DNA of 64,000 nt from Fusobacterium sp. (GTDB lineage: Bacteria > Fusobacteriota > Fusobacteriia > Fusobacteriales > Fusobacteriaceae). The stretch lies in the NCBI RefSeq assembly GCF_032477075.1, contig NZ_JAWDXO010000011.1, positions 1 to 64,000 of the forward strand. The letters run 5' to 3'. Shown here one piece after another: positions 8,585 through 16,141 of the stretch (positions within the stretch are counted from its first letter, which is position 1; each line of letters begins with the position of its first letter). Under the pieces are notes generated by a model, which ran no database searches, was not told the DNA's origin, and saw nothing but the letters and a program-made list of their open reading frames with translations. The translations under genes and the position numbers were made by a program.

Positions 8585-9163
8585 ATGAAGAGTGTAGAAA
8601 AAGAGTGTTCAATAGAATTTGAAGAAAGAAAATCAAAGTTTATTGGGTATGTAAAACCTATAGGAAGCAAACAGGAAGCAGAGGAGTTTATAACCCAAAT
8701 AAAAGATAAACACAGAGATGCAACTCATAATTGTACTGCATATAAAGTTATAGATAATGGACAGGAATATTTTAAAACTGATGATGATGGAGAACCTGGT
8801 GGAACAGCAGGGAAACCAATGGGAGATATAATAACATATATGGAGGTTACAAATTTGGTTGTAGTTGCAACAAGGTACTTTGGTGGAATAAAACTAGGAG
8901 CTGGTGGACTTGTAAGAAATTATGCAAAAACTGCAAAGCTTGCTATACAAGAGGCTGGAATAGTAGAATATGTAGAGAGAAAGACATACATGATAGATTT
9001 TCCTTATGAGAAGATAAGTGATGTAGAAACTATAGTAGACAGTTTAAATGGAGAATATTTAGATAAAGGCTTTAATGAGAGAGTGACATATAAGATAAGG
9101 ACAGATATGAAAACTTTTGAGAATTTAAAAGAAGTAAAAGGATTGCTTATAATAGAATTATAA
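8585..9163 (+). CDS. yigZ: YigZ/IMPACT family protein
   Basis: Two-domain cytoplasmic protein of the UPF0029/IMPACT family. The signature appears in order: FEERKSKFIGY, then ATHNCTAYK, then DDGEPGGTAGKPM and TRYFGGIKLGAGGL. The C-terminal 60 residues match the DUF1949 ferredoxin-like domain. Relatives interact with ribosome-associated or translation factors, but the bacterial role is not settled. It is probably the last gene of the comEC-M50-yigZ run, with only 11 bases to the previous gene and a terminator right after its stop. Confidence 0.88.
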   Translation: MKSVEKECSIEFEERKSKFIGYVKPIGSKQEAEEFITQIKDKHRDATHNCTAYKVIDNGQEYFKTDDDGEPGGTAGKPMGDIITYMEVTNLVVVATRYFGGIKLGAGGLVRNYAKTAKLAIQEAGIVEYVERKTYMIDFPYEKISDVETIVDSLNGEYLDKGFNERVTYKIRTDMKTFENLKEVKGLLIIEL

Positions 9164-9187
9164 AAAGAGGGATGCAACCCTCTTTTT
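9164..9187. terminator. Bidirectional terminator between yigZ and the YwaF-like gene
   Basis: AAAGAGGG, six-base loop, CCCTCTTT, then T. A run of A precedes the stem, so the mirror-image terminator serves the convergent minus-strand gene ending at 9191. Confidence 0.8.
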
Positions 9188-9190
9188 GTT

Positions 9191-9877
9191 TTAAAAATAT
9201 TTTGTACTGTATTTAAAAGTTTTTCTTCTAAATGGAAAATAAATTGCATATGTCAATAGCAGATATATTCCTTCTACTACTGGGATGTAGTATGGCCACT
9301 TTCCAAAGTGATCTAATGGAGAAGAAAAGTCTGGAATTCTATTAACATAAAGATAATTTGTTCCAAGATTTGAATTTATAAAGAAAATGATAACTGCAAG
9401 GATATTTAAGAATATGAATGAGTCTACCCATCCTCTGAAAGTAGGTTTAAATTCAAAGAAAATTACCCCATAAATAGCAGCAAAGATTAAATAAAAATGT
9501 GTGATATAAAAACTCAATGTCAATGGATGAGGAAAAGAATATTTTACATCAGGAGTAAGGATTGCAAAAAGAGCACCTAAACTCCAATAATATGTTACCT
9601 GAAATAATGATGAAGATTTAGTAAGCATCATAAGTATAGCAAATATTAATGTAAGATTGCACAAATGGAGTGGAAGCAAACCTTTTATAGGTTCTCCTAA
9701 ATAAAAATGTCTATAACTTAGCTCACTAACTTTTATAACCAAGATTATTAAAGCAGAAATCTGAGCAAATCTATATTTTGGGAGAAAAGCAGCAATAATA
9801 ATAAAAGCAAATACTGCCAGAAATCCTCCTCCTATAAACCAAAAATGTTCAGTACTAAAAAGTGTAAAAGTATCCAT
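9191..9877 (-). CDS. TIGR02206/YwaF-like integral membrane protein
   Basis: 228 residues with about six to seven hydrophobic helices and the family landmarks LPLHLCNL, THFYLIFAAIYG and LGTNYLYVNRIP. Function of this family is unknown; it is found in Firmicutes and Fusobacteria. The ATG has an AGGAGGAAAAT site upstream on the minus strand. Nine bases separate it from the RNase H gene, which is transcribed first, so the two form an operon. No link in function to RNase H is evident. Confidence 0.75.
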   Translation of the reverse strand: MDTFTLFSTEHFWFIGGGFLAVFAFIIIAAFLPKYRFAQISALIILVIKVSELSYRHFYLGEPIKGLLPLHLCNLTLIFAILMMLTKSSSLFQVTYYWSLGALFAILTPDVKYSFPHPLTLSFYITHFYLIFAAIYGVIFFEFKPTFRGWVDSFIFLNILAVIIFFINSNLGTNYLYVNRIPDFSSPLDHFGKWPYYIPVVEGIYLLLTYAIYFPFRRKTFKYSTKYF

Positions 9878-9886
9878 ATTTTCCTC

Positions 9887-10525
9887 CTATTTGTGGAATC
9901 CTAAATCAGCAGGATTTACATCTCCTGAAACATATTCAATTTTTCCACCTGTTTTTTCAAAATTTTTTCTTTTTTCTGTAACCTTGAGTATTAAAGATAT
10001 TGTATCATTATTTAGTGAATCTTTTCTAAATAAGCCTTTAGACCAAAAGAAAATGACAAGATTGCTGTCACCAAATATTTTCTTTTCACCAGTTTGAAAA
10101 GCTATATCCATAGCTAAGTATAATCCAAGAAGTTCTCCATAGTTATTTGTTTTATCAGTGCCAAGATGGATATTTCCATAAGAATTAACAGAAAATCCAA
10201 GAGAATTTTTTTCTAAAAGAGAAATTCCATTTAGATCAGTAACTCTCACTTCAACCCCAATTCCACGTCCTGTTCCAGAATCAAAATATATTCCATTAAC
10301 AAGAGATTCTTTTAATTTTTCTTTTTTTAATTTAGGAGACTGTTCACCTATTTTTTTTTCATAATGAGCCCCTAATTCAAGCCAATCTTTCCCTTCTTTT
10401 TCTGTTGAAAAAGACTTGTACCTAGCTTTTTTACCATGAACAAGACTTTTGCATTTATCCCAATTATCAACCATTCCTTTAATATTTTCATCTTCTAAGA
10501 AGTAAGCATAAAATTTTTTACCCAC
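9887..10525 (-). CDS. rnhA: RNase H1 with N-terminal viroplasmin (hybrid-binding) domain
   Basis: Degrades the RNA strand of RNA-DNA hybrids. Residues 1-50 (KKFYAYFLEDENIKGM, then WDKCKSLVHG.KARYKSF) form the caulimovirus-viroplasmin/HBD fold. The catalytic domain shows the carboxylates in YFDSGTGRG, NNYGELLG, GDSNLV and GDVNPADLGF. I place the start at a GTG (10523-10525, minus) because CAGGAGGG lies just before it and the product then begins MGKKFYAYF. A longer reading from the ATG at 10549 would place the Shine-Dalgarno site inside the gene. First gene of a two-gene minus operon. Confidence 0.87.
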   Translation of the reverse strand: MGKKFYAYFLEDENIKGMVDNWDKCKSLVHGKKARYKSFSTEKEGKDWLELGAHYEKKIGEQSPKLKKEKLKESLVNGIYFDSGTGRGIGVEVRVTDLNGISLLEKNSLGFSVNSYGNIHLGTDKTNNYGELLGLYLAMDIAFQTGEKKIFGDSNLVIFFWSKGLFRKDSLNNDTISLILKVTEKRKNFEKTGGKIEYVSGDVNPADLGFHK

Positions 10526-10658
10526 AATCCCTCCTGAAAAAATAATCATATAGAATATATTAACTTATAAAAAGAAATTTTACAAATATATTTATTAAAA
10601 TATATTTTATAAATAGATTAATGATAGAAAATTTTTAATAAATACACTTAAAAAAAAG

Positions 10659-10687
10659 TTGCAAAAGTTATATATTTATGATAGAAT
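10659..10687 (+). promoter_or_regulatory. Promoter of rpmE
   Basis: TTGCAA and TAGAAT are separated by 17 bases, with a leader of about 38 bases to the rpmE start. Confidence 0.6.
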
Positions 10688-10731
10688 CTCTTGTGATATT
10701 AAGAAAATTTTTGTTAGGAAGGTGAAAAACA

Positions 10732-10947
10732 ATGAAAAAAAATATTCATCCACAATACAATGTTATAACTGTTGAATGTACATGTGGAGAAAAATTTGAA
10801 ACAAGATCAACTTATGCTAAAGGGAGTGAACTTAAAATAGCTGTTTGTTCAAAATGCCACCCATTCTATACTGGGAAAGCTAAGTTTATTGATGCTGCTG
10901 GTAGAGTTGATAAATTCAACAAAAGATATAATATTAATAATAAATAG
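10732..10947 (+). CDS. rpmE: 50S ribosomal protein L31, zinc-binding form
   Basis: 71-residue L31 of the C+ type. Cysteines at 16, 18, 39 and 42 (CTC and CSKC) form the zinc ribbon, and HPFYTGKAKFID followed by GRVDKF is the family signature. L31 sits on the central protuberance and bridges the subunits. The ATG follows AGGAAGGTG. It is monocistronic between its own promoter and terminator. The zinc form is usually replaced by a cysteine-less paralogue under zinc limitation; no paralogue is in the window. Confidence 0.95.
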   Translation: MKKNIHPQYNVITVECTCGEKFETRSTYAKGSELKIAVCSKCHPFYTGKAKFIDAAGRVDKFNKRYNINNK

Positions 10948-10956
10948 TAGTATTAG

Positions 10957-10983
10957 AACAGGACTTCATAGTCCTGTTTTTTT
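10957..10983 (+). terminator. Terminator of rpmE
   Basis: AACAGGACT, TCAT loop, AGTCCTGTT, followed by T. Confidence 0.88.
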
Positions 10984-10999
10984 ATGACATAATTTAATT

Positions 11000-11028
11000 T
11001 TGAAAAACTTTAAGTTTTTTGGTATAAT
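11000..11028 (+). promoter_or_regulatory. Promoter of upp
   Basis: TTGAAA and TATAAT are separated by 17 bases, 36 bases upstream of the upp start codon. No PyrR site or riboswitch fits in the short leader. Confidence 0.7.
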
Positions 11029-11064
11029 ATATGAGAAAAAAATTAACCAAAACAGGAGGAAAAC

Positions 11065-11688
11065 ATGGCAGTAATAGAAATTAATCATCCTTTAATTCAA
11101 CACAAGCTGACAATACTCAGAAATATAGGAACTGATACAAAAGCTTTTAGAGAGAACCTAAATGAAATAGCAAAACTTATGACTTATGAAGCGACAAAGA
11201 ATCTAAAATTGGAAGAGATAGAAGTAACAACTCCTTTGATGGCTACTATAGGATATACTCTTCAGGACAGACTTGCTATTGTACCTATTTTAAGAGCTGG
11301 ATTGGGAATGGTAGATGGAATACAAGATCTTATTCCAACTGCAAAGGTAGGGCATGTTGGAGTATATAGAAACGAAGAAACATTAGAACCAGTTTATTAC
11401 TACTGTAAACTTCCTATGGATATAACTTCTAGAAAAGTCATTGTTGTAGATCCGATGCTGGCAACAGGGGGATCAGCAGTTTATGCAATAGATTATTTAA
11501 AAGCTGAAGGAGTTAAAGATATTATATTTATGTGTCTGGTAGCTGCTCCAGAAGGAATAGCAAAACTTCTAAATAAACATCCAGATGTGGCTATTTATAC
11601 TGCTAAAATTGATCAGGGATTAACAAAAGAAGGATATATATATCCTGGACTTGGAGATTGTGGAGATAGAATATTTGGAACTAAATAA
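11065..11688 (+). CDS. upp: Uracil phosphoribosyltransferase
   Basis: Salvages uracil with PRPP to UMP. The 207-residue protein has the PRPP-binding loop VVDPMLATGGSA near residue 130, the substrate loop PILRAGLGMVDG near 75, and the C-terminal uracil-recognition segment GYIYPGLGDCGDRIFGT. AACAGGAGGAAAAC precedes the ATG. Single-gene unit with promoter and terminator. No uracil permease follows it, unlike many upp loci. Confidence 0.95.
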   Translation: MAVIEINHPLIQHKLTILRNIGTDTKAFRENLNEIAKLMTYEATKNLKLEEIEVTTPLMATIGYTLQDRLAIVPILRAGLGMVDGIQDLIPTAKVGHVGVYRNEETLEPVYYYCKLPMDITSRKVIVVDPMLATGGSAVYAIDYLKAEGVKDIIFMCLVAAPEGIAKLLNKHPDVAIYTAKIDQGLTKEGYIYPGLGDCGDRIFGTK

Positions 11689-11710
11689 GATATAAAAAAC
11701 TAAATTTTAT

Positions 11711-11760
11711 AAGAGCAGCTGGGAGCAAAAAAAATTTGCTAATTCAGTTGCTCTTTTTTT
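11711..11760 (+). terminator. Terminator of upp
   Basis: AAGAGCAGCTG pairs with CAGTTGCTCTT (one G-T pair) across a 23-base loop, followed by T. The distal arm overlaps the -35 box of the next promoter. Confidence 0.8.
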
Positions 11761-11775
11761 GGAAAATGGTATAAT
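11748..11775 (+). promoter_or_regulatory. Promoter of the nudix-rfaE2-tsaE-tsaB operon
   Basis: TTGCTC and TATAAT are separated by 16 bases. The -35 box is embedded in the 3' arm of the upp terminator. Confidence 0.5.
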
Positions 11776-11797
11776 TTTTATTGAGGTGTTAAAGGAT

Positions 11798-12433
11798 ATG
11801 AAAGAAAAAATTGTAGAATTATTGAAAAATACTAAAGAAAGAATAATAGGACAAGATAAATATGTAAATTCTGCAGTTCTTATTGCCATAACAGAATTAG
11901 ATGGAAAGGAATATATAATTTTAGAGAAAAGAGCTGTTGAGATAAGGCAGGGAGGAGAAATATCTCTTCCAGGTGGAAAATGTGATGAAAGAGATAAAAC
12001 TTCAGAAGAAACAGCAGTAAGGGAAACAATAGAGGAATTAGGAATACCTAGAGAGAAAATAGAAATAGCTGGAAAGTTAGGAATACTTGTAAATCCTTCT
12101 GGAATGATACTGGAGGTATATATAGGATTTGTAAAACTGGAAAATAGAGAGGATATCAAGTATAATAGAGATGAAGTAGAAAGGGTAATCTTTGCACCAG
12201 TAGAGTTTTTTTTGAAAAATGAACCTAGAATTGAAAAAATTGGAATAGAGAATGTTCCTCAATTTTCATCAGAGGAATTTGGACTGCCAAAGAGATATCA
12301 TGGACCTTGGCAAGGAAACCCAAGAGAAGTGTATTTTTATAATTTTCATGGAGATATAATCTGGGGAATGACAGCAGAGATTATATTGGATTTTATAGAA
12401 AGACTGAGAAAAAGTATGGAGGTAGTAAAATGA
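11798..12433 (+). CDS. NUDIX hydrolase, probable CoA diphosphatase (NudL-type)
   Basis: The Nudix box runs from LPGGKCDE through AVRETIEELG. It is preceded by EKRAVEIRQGGEISLPGG, the extra UPF0035 motif of enzymes that cut coenzyme A to 3',5'-ADP and phosphopantetheine. 211 residues is right for the family. The ATG at 11798 is preferred over a TTG at 11759, which lies upstream of the -10 box. Its stop overlaps the next start by four bases (ATGA), so it is coupled to rfaE2. Substrate is inferred from the motif only. Confidence 0.85.
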   Translation: MKEKIVELLKNTKERIIGQDKYVNSAVLIAITELDGKEYIILEKRAVEIRQGGEISLPGGKCDERDKTSEETAVRETIEELGIPREKIEIAGKLGILVNPSGMILEVYIGFVKLENREDIKYNRDEVERVIFAPVEFFLKNEPRIEKIGIENVPQFSSEEFGLPKRYHGPWQGNPREVYFYNFHGDIIWGMTAEIILDFIERLRKSMEVVK

Positions 12434-12927
12434 TTTTAAGCAAGGAAACAGCTGCAAAACTAATAGAAGAATTAAAATTACAAGGTAAAAAAGTAGTTTT
12501 TACAAATGGATGTTTTGATATCCTTCATGTAGGACATTTAAGATATCTGAATGAAGCTAAGAAACAAGGAGATATATTGATAGTAGCTGTTAATTCTGAT
12601 GTCTCTGTGAAGCAGTTAAAGGGAACTAATAGACCTATTAATAATGAGATAGATAGAGCTGAAATGCTTTCAGGATTAAAAGCTGTTGATTTTACAGTTA
12701 TATTTGATGAGTTAACACCAATAGAAACCCTTGATAAATTAAAACCATCTATTCATGTGAAAGGTGGAGATTATGATAAAAATACTCTTCCTGAAACTCC
12801 AACTGTAGAAAAACATGGTGGAGAAGTTAGAATACTTTCTTTTATAGAGGGAAAGTCAACTACAAATATTGTAAATAAGATACAATTTAAAGATGGAGGA
12901 GAAAATGAAGAAAATAATGAGCTTTAA
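12430..12927 (+). CDS. rfaE2: D-glycero-beta-D-manno-heptose 1-phosphate adenylyltransferase (RfaE2)
   Basis: Adds AMP to heptose 1-phosphate to make ADP-heptose for the LPS core. The N-terminal FTNGCFDILHVGHLRYL has the HxGH motif at residues 33-36, and the C-terminal IEGKSTTNIVNKI is the family's second nucleotide motif. At 165 residues it is the stand-alone adenylyltransferase, not the fused HldE kinase form, so a separate HldA kinase is expected elsewhere. It overlaps the nudix gene by four bases and the tsaE frame. It shows that this organism makes heptose-containing LPS. Confidence 0.92.
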   Translation: MILSKETAAKLIEELKLQGKKVVFTNGCFDILHVGHLRYLNEAKKQGDILIVAVNSDVSVKQLKGTNRPINNEIDRAEMLSGLKAVDFTVIFDELTPIETLDKLKPSIHVKGGDYDKNTLPETPTVEKHGGEVRILSFIEGKSTTNIVNKIQFKDGGENEENNEL

Positions 12928-13369
12928 GGAGCTTGATATTTTATCAGAAAAATTTTCTGATTATGCTGAAGAAAATACTACTATAGCCCTCATAGGAGAC
13001 CTAGGGACAGGGAAAACAACATTTACTAAAACTTTTGCTAAAAAACTTGGAGTAGAGGAAAGTATAAAAAGTCCAACTTTTAACTATGTACTTGAATATT
13101 TCAGTGGAAGACTTCCTTTATATCATTTTGATGTGTATCGTTTATGTAGAGCAGAAGAAATATATGAAGTAGGATATGAAGATTACCTTAATAGTGGAGG
13201 TATAGTTTTAATAGAATGGGCAGATATAATAAAGAGTGAGCTTCCCAAAGAGTATATTGAAATAAAGTTGTTCTATCATGAAGATGAAACTCGTGAAGTT
13301 GAACTGAGATATATTGGAAATCCTGTAAAAGAGAAGGAGATGTTGAAGTATGTTGGTTTTAGCAATTGA
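12905..13369 (+). CDS. tsaE: tRNA t6A synthesis ATPase TsaE
   Basis: Partner of TsaB and TsaD in making N6-threonylcarbamoyladenosine at position 37 of ANN-decoding tRNAs. Walker A GDLGTGKTTF starts at residue 31; SPTFNYVLEY and YHFDVYRL are family motifs, and LIEWADII contains the Walker B-like acid. I chose the ATG at 12905 because GGAGGAG sits just upstream; an in-frame ATG at 12893 is part of that site's context. It overlaps rfaE2 by 23 bases and tsaB by 20, a tightly coupled operon. Confidence 0.93.
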   Translation: MKKIMSFKELDILSEKFSDYAEENTTIALIGDLGTGKTTFTKTFAKKLGVEESIKSPTFNYVLEYFSGRLPLYHFDVYRLCRAEEIYEVGYEDYLNSGGIVLIEWADIIKSELPKEYIEIKLFYHEDETREVELRYIGNPVKEKEMLKYVGFSN

Positions 13370-14042
13370 TACTGCTACAAAGATAGGAAGTGTAGCTTTA
13401 TATGATGATAAAATTGGAATAATAGGAGAATTAAACTTATATGTTAAAGTAAATCATTCAAATGTAATAATGAAAGCTATAGATTCTTTATTTGAATTAT
13501 CTGGATATAAGATAAAAGATGTGGATAAAATAGTTGTAACAATAGGGCCAGGATCTTTCACAGGAATAAGGATAGGGGTGGCAATAGCAAAAGGGCTTGC
13601 TTATTCTCTAAAGAAACCTATTATTGGAATAAATGAATTAGATGTCTTGGCAGAATTGGGGGAAGAAAGAGAAGAATTAATAGTTCCTCTTATTGATGCA
13701 AGAAAAGAGAGAGTATATTATTCTCAATATAAGTATGAAAATAAAAAATTAATAAGAAAAGAAGAATATAAAGATGGAGAATTGAGAGATATACTTGAAA
13801 ATTTAAAAGATAAAAAAGTTGTATTTATAGGAGATGGAGCTGTAGTTAATCAAGAAGTTATAAAAGAAATTATGGGGAATGAAAATATTATATTTTCTAA
13901 AGCAGGTTCTATTCCAAGAGCTGCTGTAGCAGCTCAAATGGCTTTAGTGCATACAGATGATAATATATATACATTAGAACCTTTTTATATAAATAAATCA
14001 CAGGCAGAGAGAGAAAAAGAAGAAAGAGAAAGAAACAAATAA
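13350..14042 (+). CDS. tsaB: tRNA t6A synthesis scaffold TsaB
   Basis: Catalytically inactive ASKHA-fold dimer partner of TsaD. The start MLVLAIDTATKIGSVAL and the block VTIGPGSFTGIRIGVAIAKG near residue 65 are diagnostic; the C-terminus YINKSQAE is also conserved. 230 residues is normal. It overlaps tsaE by 20 bases. tsaC and tsaD are not in the window. Last gene before the long palindrome at 14058-14142. Confidence 0.93.
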   Translation: MLVLAIDTATKIGSVALYDDKIGIIGELNLYVKVNHSNVIMKAIDSLFELSGYKIKDVDKIVVTIGPGSFTGIRIGVAIAKGLAYSLKKPIIGINELDVLAELGEEREELIVPLIDARKERVYYSQYKYENKKLIRKEEYKDGELRDILENLKDKKVVFIGDGAVVNQEVIKEIMGNENIIFSKAGSIPRAAVAAQMALVHTDDNIYTLEPFYINKSQAEREKEERERNK

Positions 14043-14057
14043 TAATTTAAAATGAAT

Positions 14058-14144
14058 AAAGGACAGCTAAGGAAATTTATTAAAAAAGTATTTTGAATTT
14101 TAAAACTTTTACTTTTATTAAACTTTCTATAGTTTGTCCTTTTT
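14058..14144 (+). terminator. Long imperfect palindrome, probable terminator of the tsaB operon
   Basis: Two 33-base arms (14058-14090 and 14110-14142) are inverted copies with a few mismatches around a 19-base centre. The outer eight bases AAAGGACA and TGTCCTTT pair perfectly and are followed by T. It can terminate, but is far longer than the other terminators here, which makes a mobile-element origin possible. Confidence 0.55.
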
Positions 14145-14249
14145 ATATTGTATAAATGCTATTTTTGTAATAGATACAATTGAAAAAAAGGATTTAATAT
14201 GATAAAATTGAAAGAGAGGATACTGAGTAGGAAGGAAAGGGAGGAAATT

Positions 14250-15575
14250 ATGGGAATAAAAAAATGGAGATGTACAATATGTGGAGAAGAGTTTGAAGGA
14301 GATACTCCTCCAGAAGTGTGTCCTGTATGTGGAGCTGGAAGAGAAGCTTTTAAAAAAATAGAAAATAAAAAGGAAAACTCTGATTCAAATAAAGTTGAAA
14401 AAATAGTTATAGTTGGTGGCGGAATAGCAGCTGTGTCAACGGCAGATGCAGTTAGAAGTAAAAATAAAGTGGCAGAAATAAGAATAATAAGTAAAGAAAA
14501 TACAATGCCTTACTATAGAACTATGCTTACGGAACATCTTCATGCGGATATGCCAGAAGAAAAACTGAAGATAAAAAAAGATAGTTGGTATAAGGAAAAG
14601 AATATAGAGTTAATTACAGGAGATACAGCAGTATCTATAATATTAAAGGATAAAAAGATAGTATTATTAAGTGGTAAGGAATATTCTTATGATAAACTGA
14701 TACTGGCAACTGGATCAGAATGTTTTATACCACCTATAAAAAATGCTGCTTTAGAAGGTGTTTTTACTATAAGAAGCATGAAAGATATAGAAAATGTAAA
14801 AGAATATGCAAAAAAATGTAAAAGAGCAGTTGTTATAGGAGGAGGAGTTCTTGGGTTAGAAGCAGCATGGGGATTAAAAGAATTGGGATTAGAGGTCTCT
14901 GTAATAGAAATGATGCAAAGAATTTTACCTAAACAGCTGGATGAAAAAGGGTCTAAAATATTGGAACAAGCTATAATTCGCTCTGGAGTAAAAGTATATA
15001 AAGGTATTGTTGTAGATCATTTAGAAGGAGATGAAAAAGTCTCATCTATTGTCCTTGAAAAAGGAGAACATATTATGGCTGATTTAGTAGTTATAAGTGC
15101 AGGAATACTTCCAAATAAACAACTTGCTGCAGATACTGGGATTCAAACTGGAAGGGGAATAATTGTAAATGAGAAAATGGAAACATCAGAAAAAGATATT
15201 TATGCTTGTGGAGATGCAGCTGAATATGAAGGAAAAGTAATAGGACTTTGGCAGGTAGCTATGGAACAGGGAAAAACAGCAGGATTAAATATAAGTGGAG
15301 GTAATGCTGTTTATAAAGAGCAAATTCAACCTCTCAATTTTGATGGAATGAATATTAAACTTATTTCTATCGGTTTGATTGGAAATGGAAAGGAAAGTGA
15401 AGAATTTGTTGAAGATATAGACACTAAAAAAAATATTTATAAAAAATTATATTTTGAAGAAAATAAGTTAAAAGGTGCCATATTAATAGGAGATGTTTCA
15501 AAAGGTATCACAATAATTAAAAGTGTCAGAGAAAATGTCGAAAAGGACATCGTTTTAGAAAAAATATACTCTTAA
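14250..15575 (+). CDS. FAD/NAD(P)-dependent oxidoreductase with N-terminal rubredoxin domain
   Basis: Residues 1-40 are a rubredoxin-like iron site (Cys8, Cys11, Cys24, Cys27: CTIC and CPVC). A pyridine nucleotide-disulfide oxidoreductase of the rubredoxin/nitrite reductase type follows, with FAD motif VIVGGGIAAVSTADA near 55, NADH motif VVIGGGVLGLEAA near 195, and ACGDAAEY binding FAD near 330. The fused electron carrier suggests NADH to rubredoxin to a peroxide, superoxide or NO reductase, as in anaerobic oxygen defence; the acceptor is not in the window. The start at 14250 has GGGAGG upstream and begins the rubredoxin domain; the ATG at 14199 gives an unmatched extension. Confidence 0.85.
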   Translation: MGIKKWRCTICGEEFEGDTPPEVCPVCGAGREAFKKIENKKENSDSNKVEKIVIVGGGIAAVSTADAVRSKNKVAEIRIISKENTMPYYRTMLTEHLHADMPEEKLKIKKDSWYKEKNIELITGDTAVSIILKDKKIVLLSGKEYSYDKLILATGSECFIPPIKNAALEGVFTIRSMKDIENVKEYAKKCKRAVVIGGGVLGLEAAWGLKELGLEVSVIEMMQRILPKQLDEKGSKILEQAIIRSGVKVYKGIVVDHLEGDEKVSSIVLEKGEHIMADLVVISAGILPNKQLAADTGIQTGRGIIVNEKMETSEKDIYACGDAAEYEGKVIGLWQVAMEQGKTAGLNISGGNAVYKEQIQPLNFDGMNIKLISIGLIGNGKESEEFVEDIDTKKNIYKKLYFEENKLKGAILIGDVSKGITIIKSVRENVEKDIVLEKIYS

Positions 15576-15681
15576 AAAAACTTGATTTTTTCCCAATAAA
15601 TTTGTACAATAGATTAAATATATATGATATAATAGTATAGATTTGCAGATAAGAATTTTCTTAAAGCAGGGAGGAGAAGTA

Positions 15682-15996
15682 GTGAGCAGTTTAATCAATC
15701 TAAATGAGATTACTTTTGAAGAAGAAGTTATAAATAATAAAGGGATTGTAATTGTGGATTTTTGGGCTGAATGGTGTGGACCTTGCAAAGTGCTTGCTCC
15801 AATTTTAGAAGAGATTTCTGAAGAGAGAAAAGTAAAAATATACAAAGTCAATGTTGATGAAAATCCAAGTCTGGCAGGACAGTTTGGAATAAAAAGTATT
15901 CCTACTATGGTGGTTTTTGAAAATGGAATAAGAGTAGATCAAGTAGTTGGATTGAGACCTAAAGAAGAAATAAAAGAAAAATTAGCTGTATATTAA
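15682..15996 (+). CDS. trxA: Thioredoxin
   Basis: 104-residue thioredoxin with the active site FWAEWCGPCK (WCGPC at 31-35) and the cis-proline loop KSIPTMVVF. The start is a GTG at 15682 with GGAGG seven bases upstream. Upstream in-frame codons give no family sequence. A -10-like TATAAT at 15628-15633 may be its own promoter, but its nearest -35 candidate is 20 bases away. Cytoplasmic, no signal peptide. No thioredoxin reductase gene is adjacent; the upstream flavoprotein lacks the CxxC of that enzyme. Confidence 0.95.
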   Translation: MSSLINLNEITFEEEVINNKGIVIVDFWAEWCGPCKVLAPILEEISEERKVKIYKVNVDENPSLAGQFGIKSIPTMVVFENGIRVDQVVGLRPKEEIKEKLAVY

Positions 15997-16010
15997 TTTT
16001 AGATTTTTTA

Positions 16011-16052
16011 AAGGGACTGTTATTTTTTAATAGAGAAAACAGTCTCTTTTTA
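16011..16052 (+). terminator. Terminator of trxA
   Basis: AAGGGACTGTT pairs with AACAGTCTCTT (one G-T pair) over a 16-base loop, followed by T. Confidence 0.8.
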
Positions 16053-16096
16053 TTTAAAGAAAATATTGCTCTGTTATTCTAATTTATTTATATTTG

Positions 16097-16105
16097 TGTT
16101 ATAAT
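16097..16105 (+). promoter_or_regulatory. Possible extended -10 promoter of lptD
   Basis: TGTTATAAT matches an extended -10 element (TGnTATAAT). No good -35 box lies at 17 bases. The implied start is about 30 bases before the ATG at 16142. Confidence 0.35.
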
Positions 16106-16141
16106 TATTTCAAACATTAATTAAGGAGAAGGATTGAGATT

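Noticed and set aside
15628..15633. TATAAT upstream of trxA as a full promoter.
   Set aside because: The best -35 candidate TTGTAC is 20 bases away, so I kept it as a remark in the trxA entry only.
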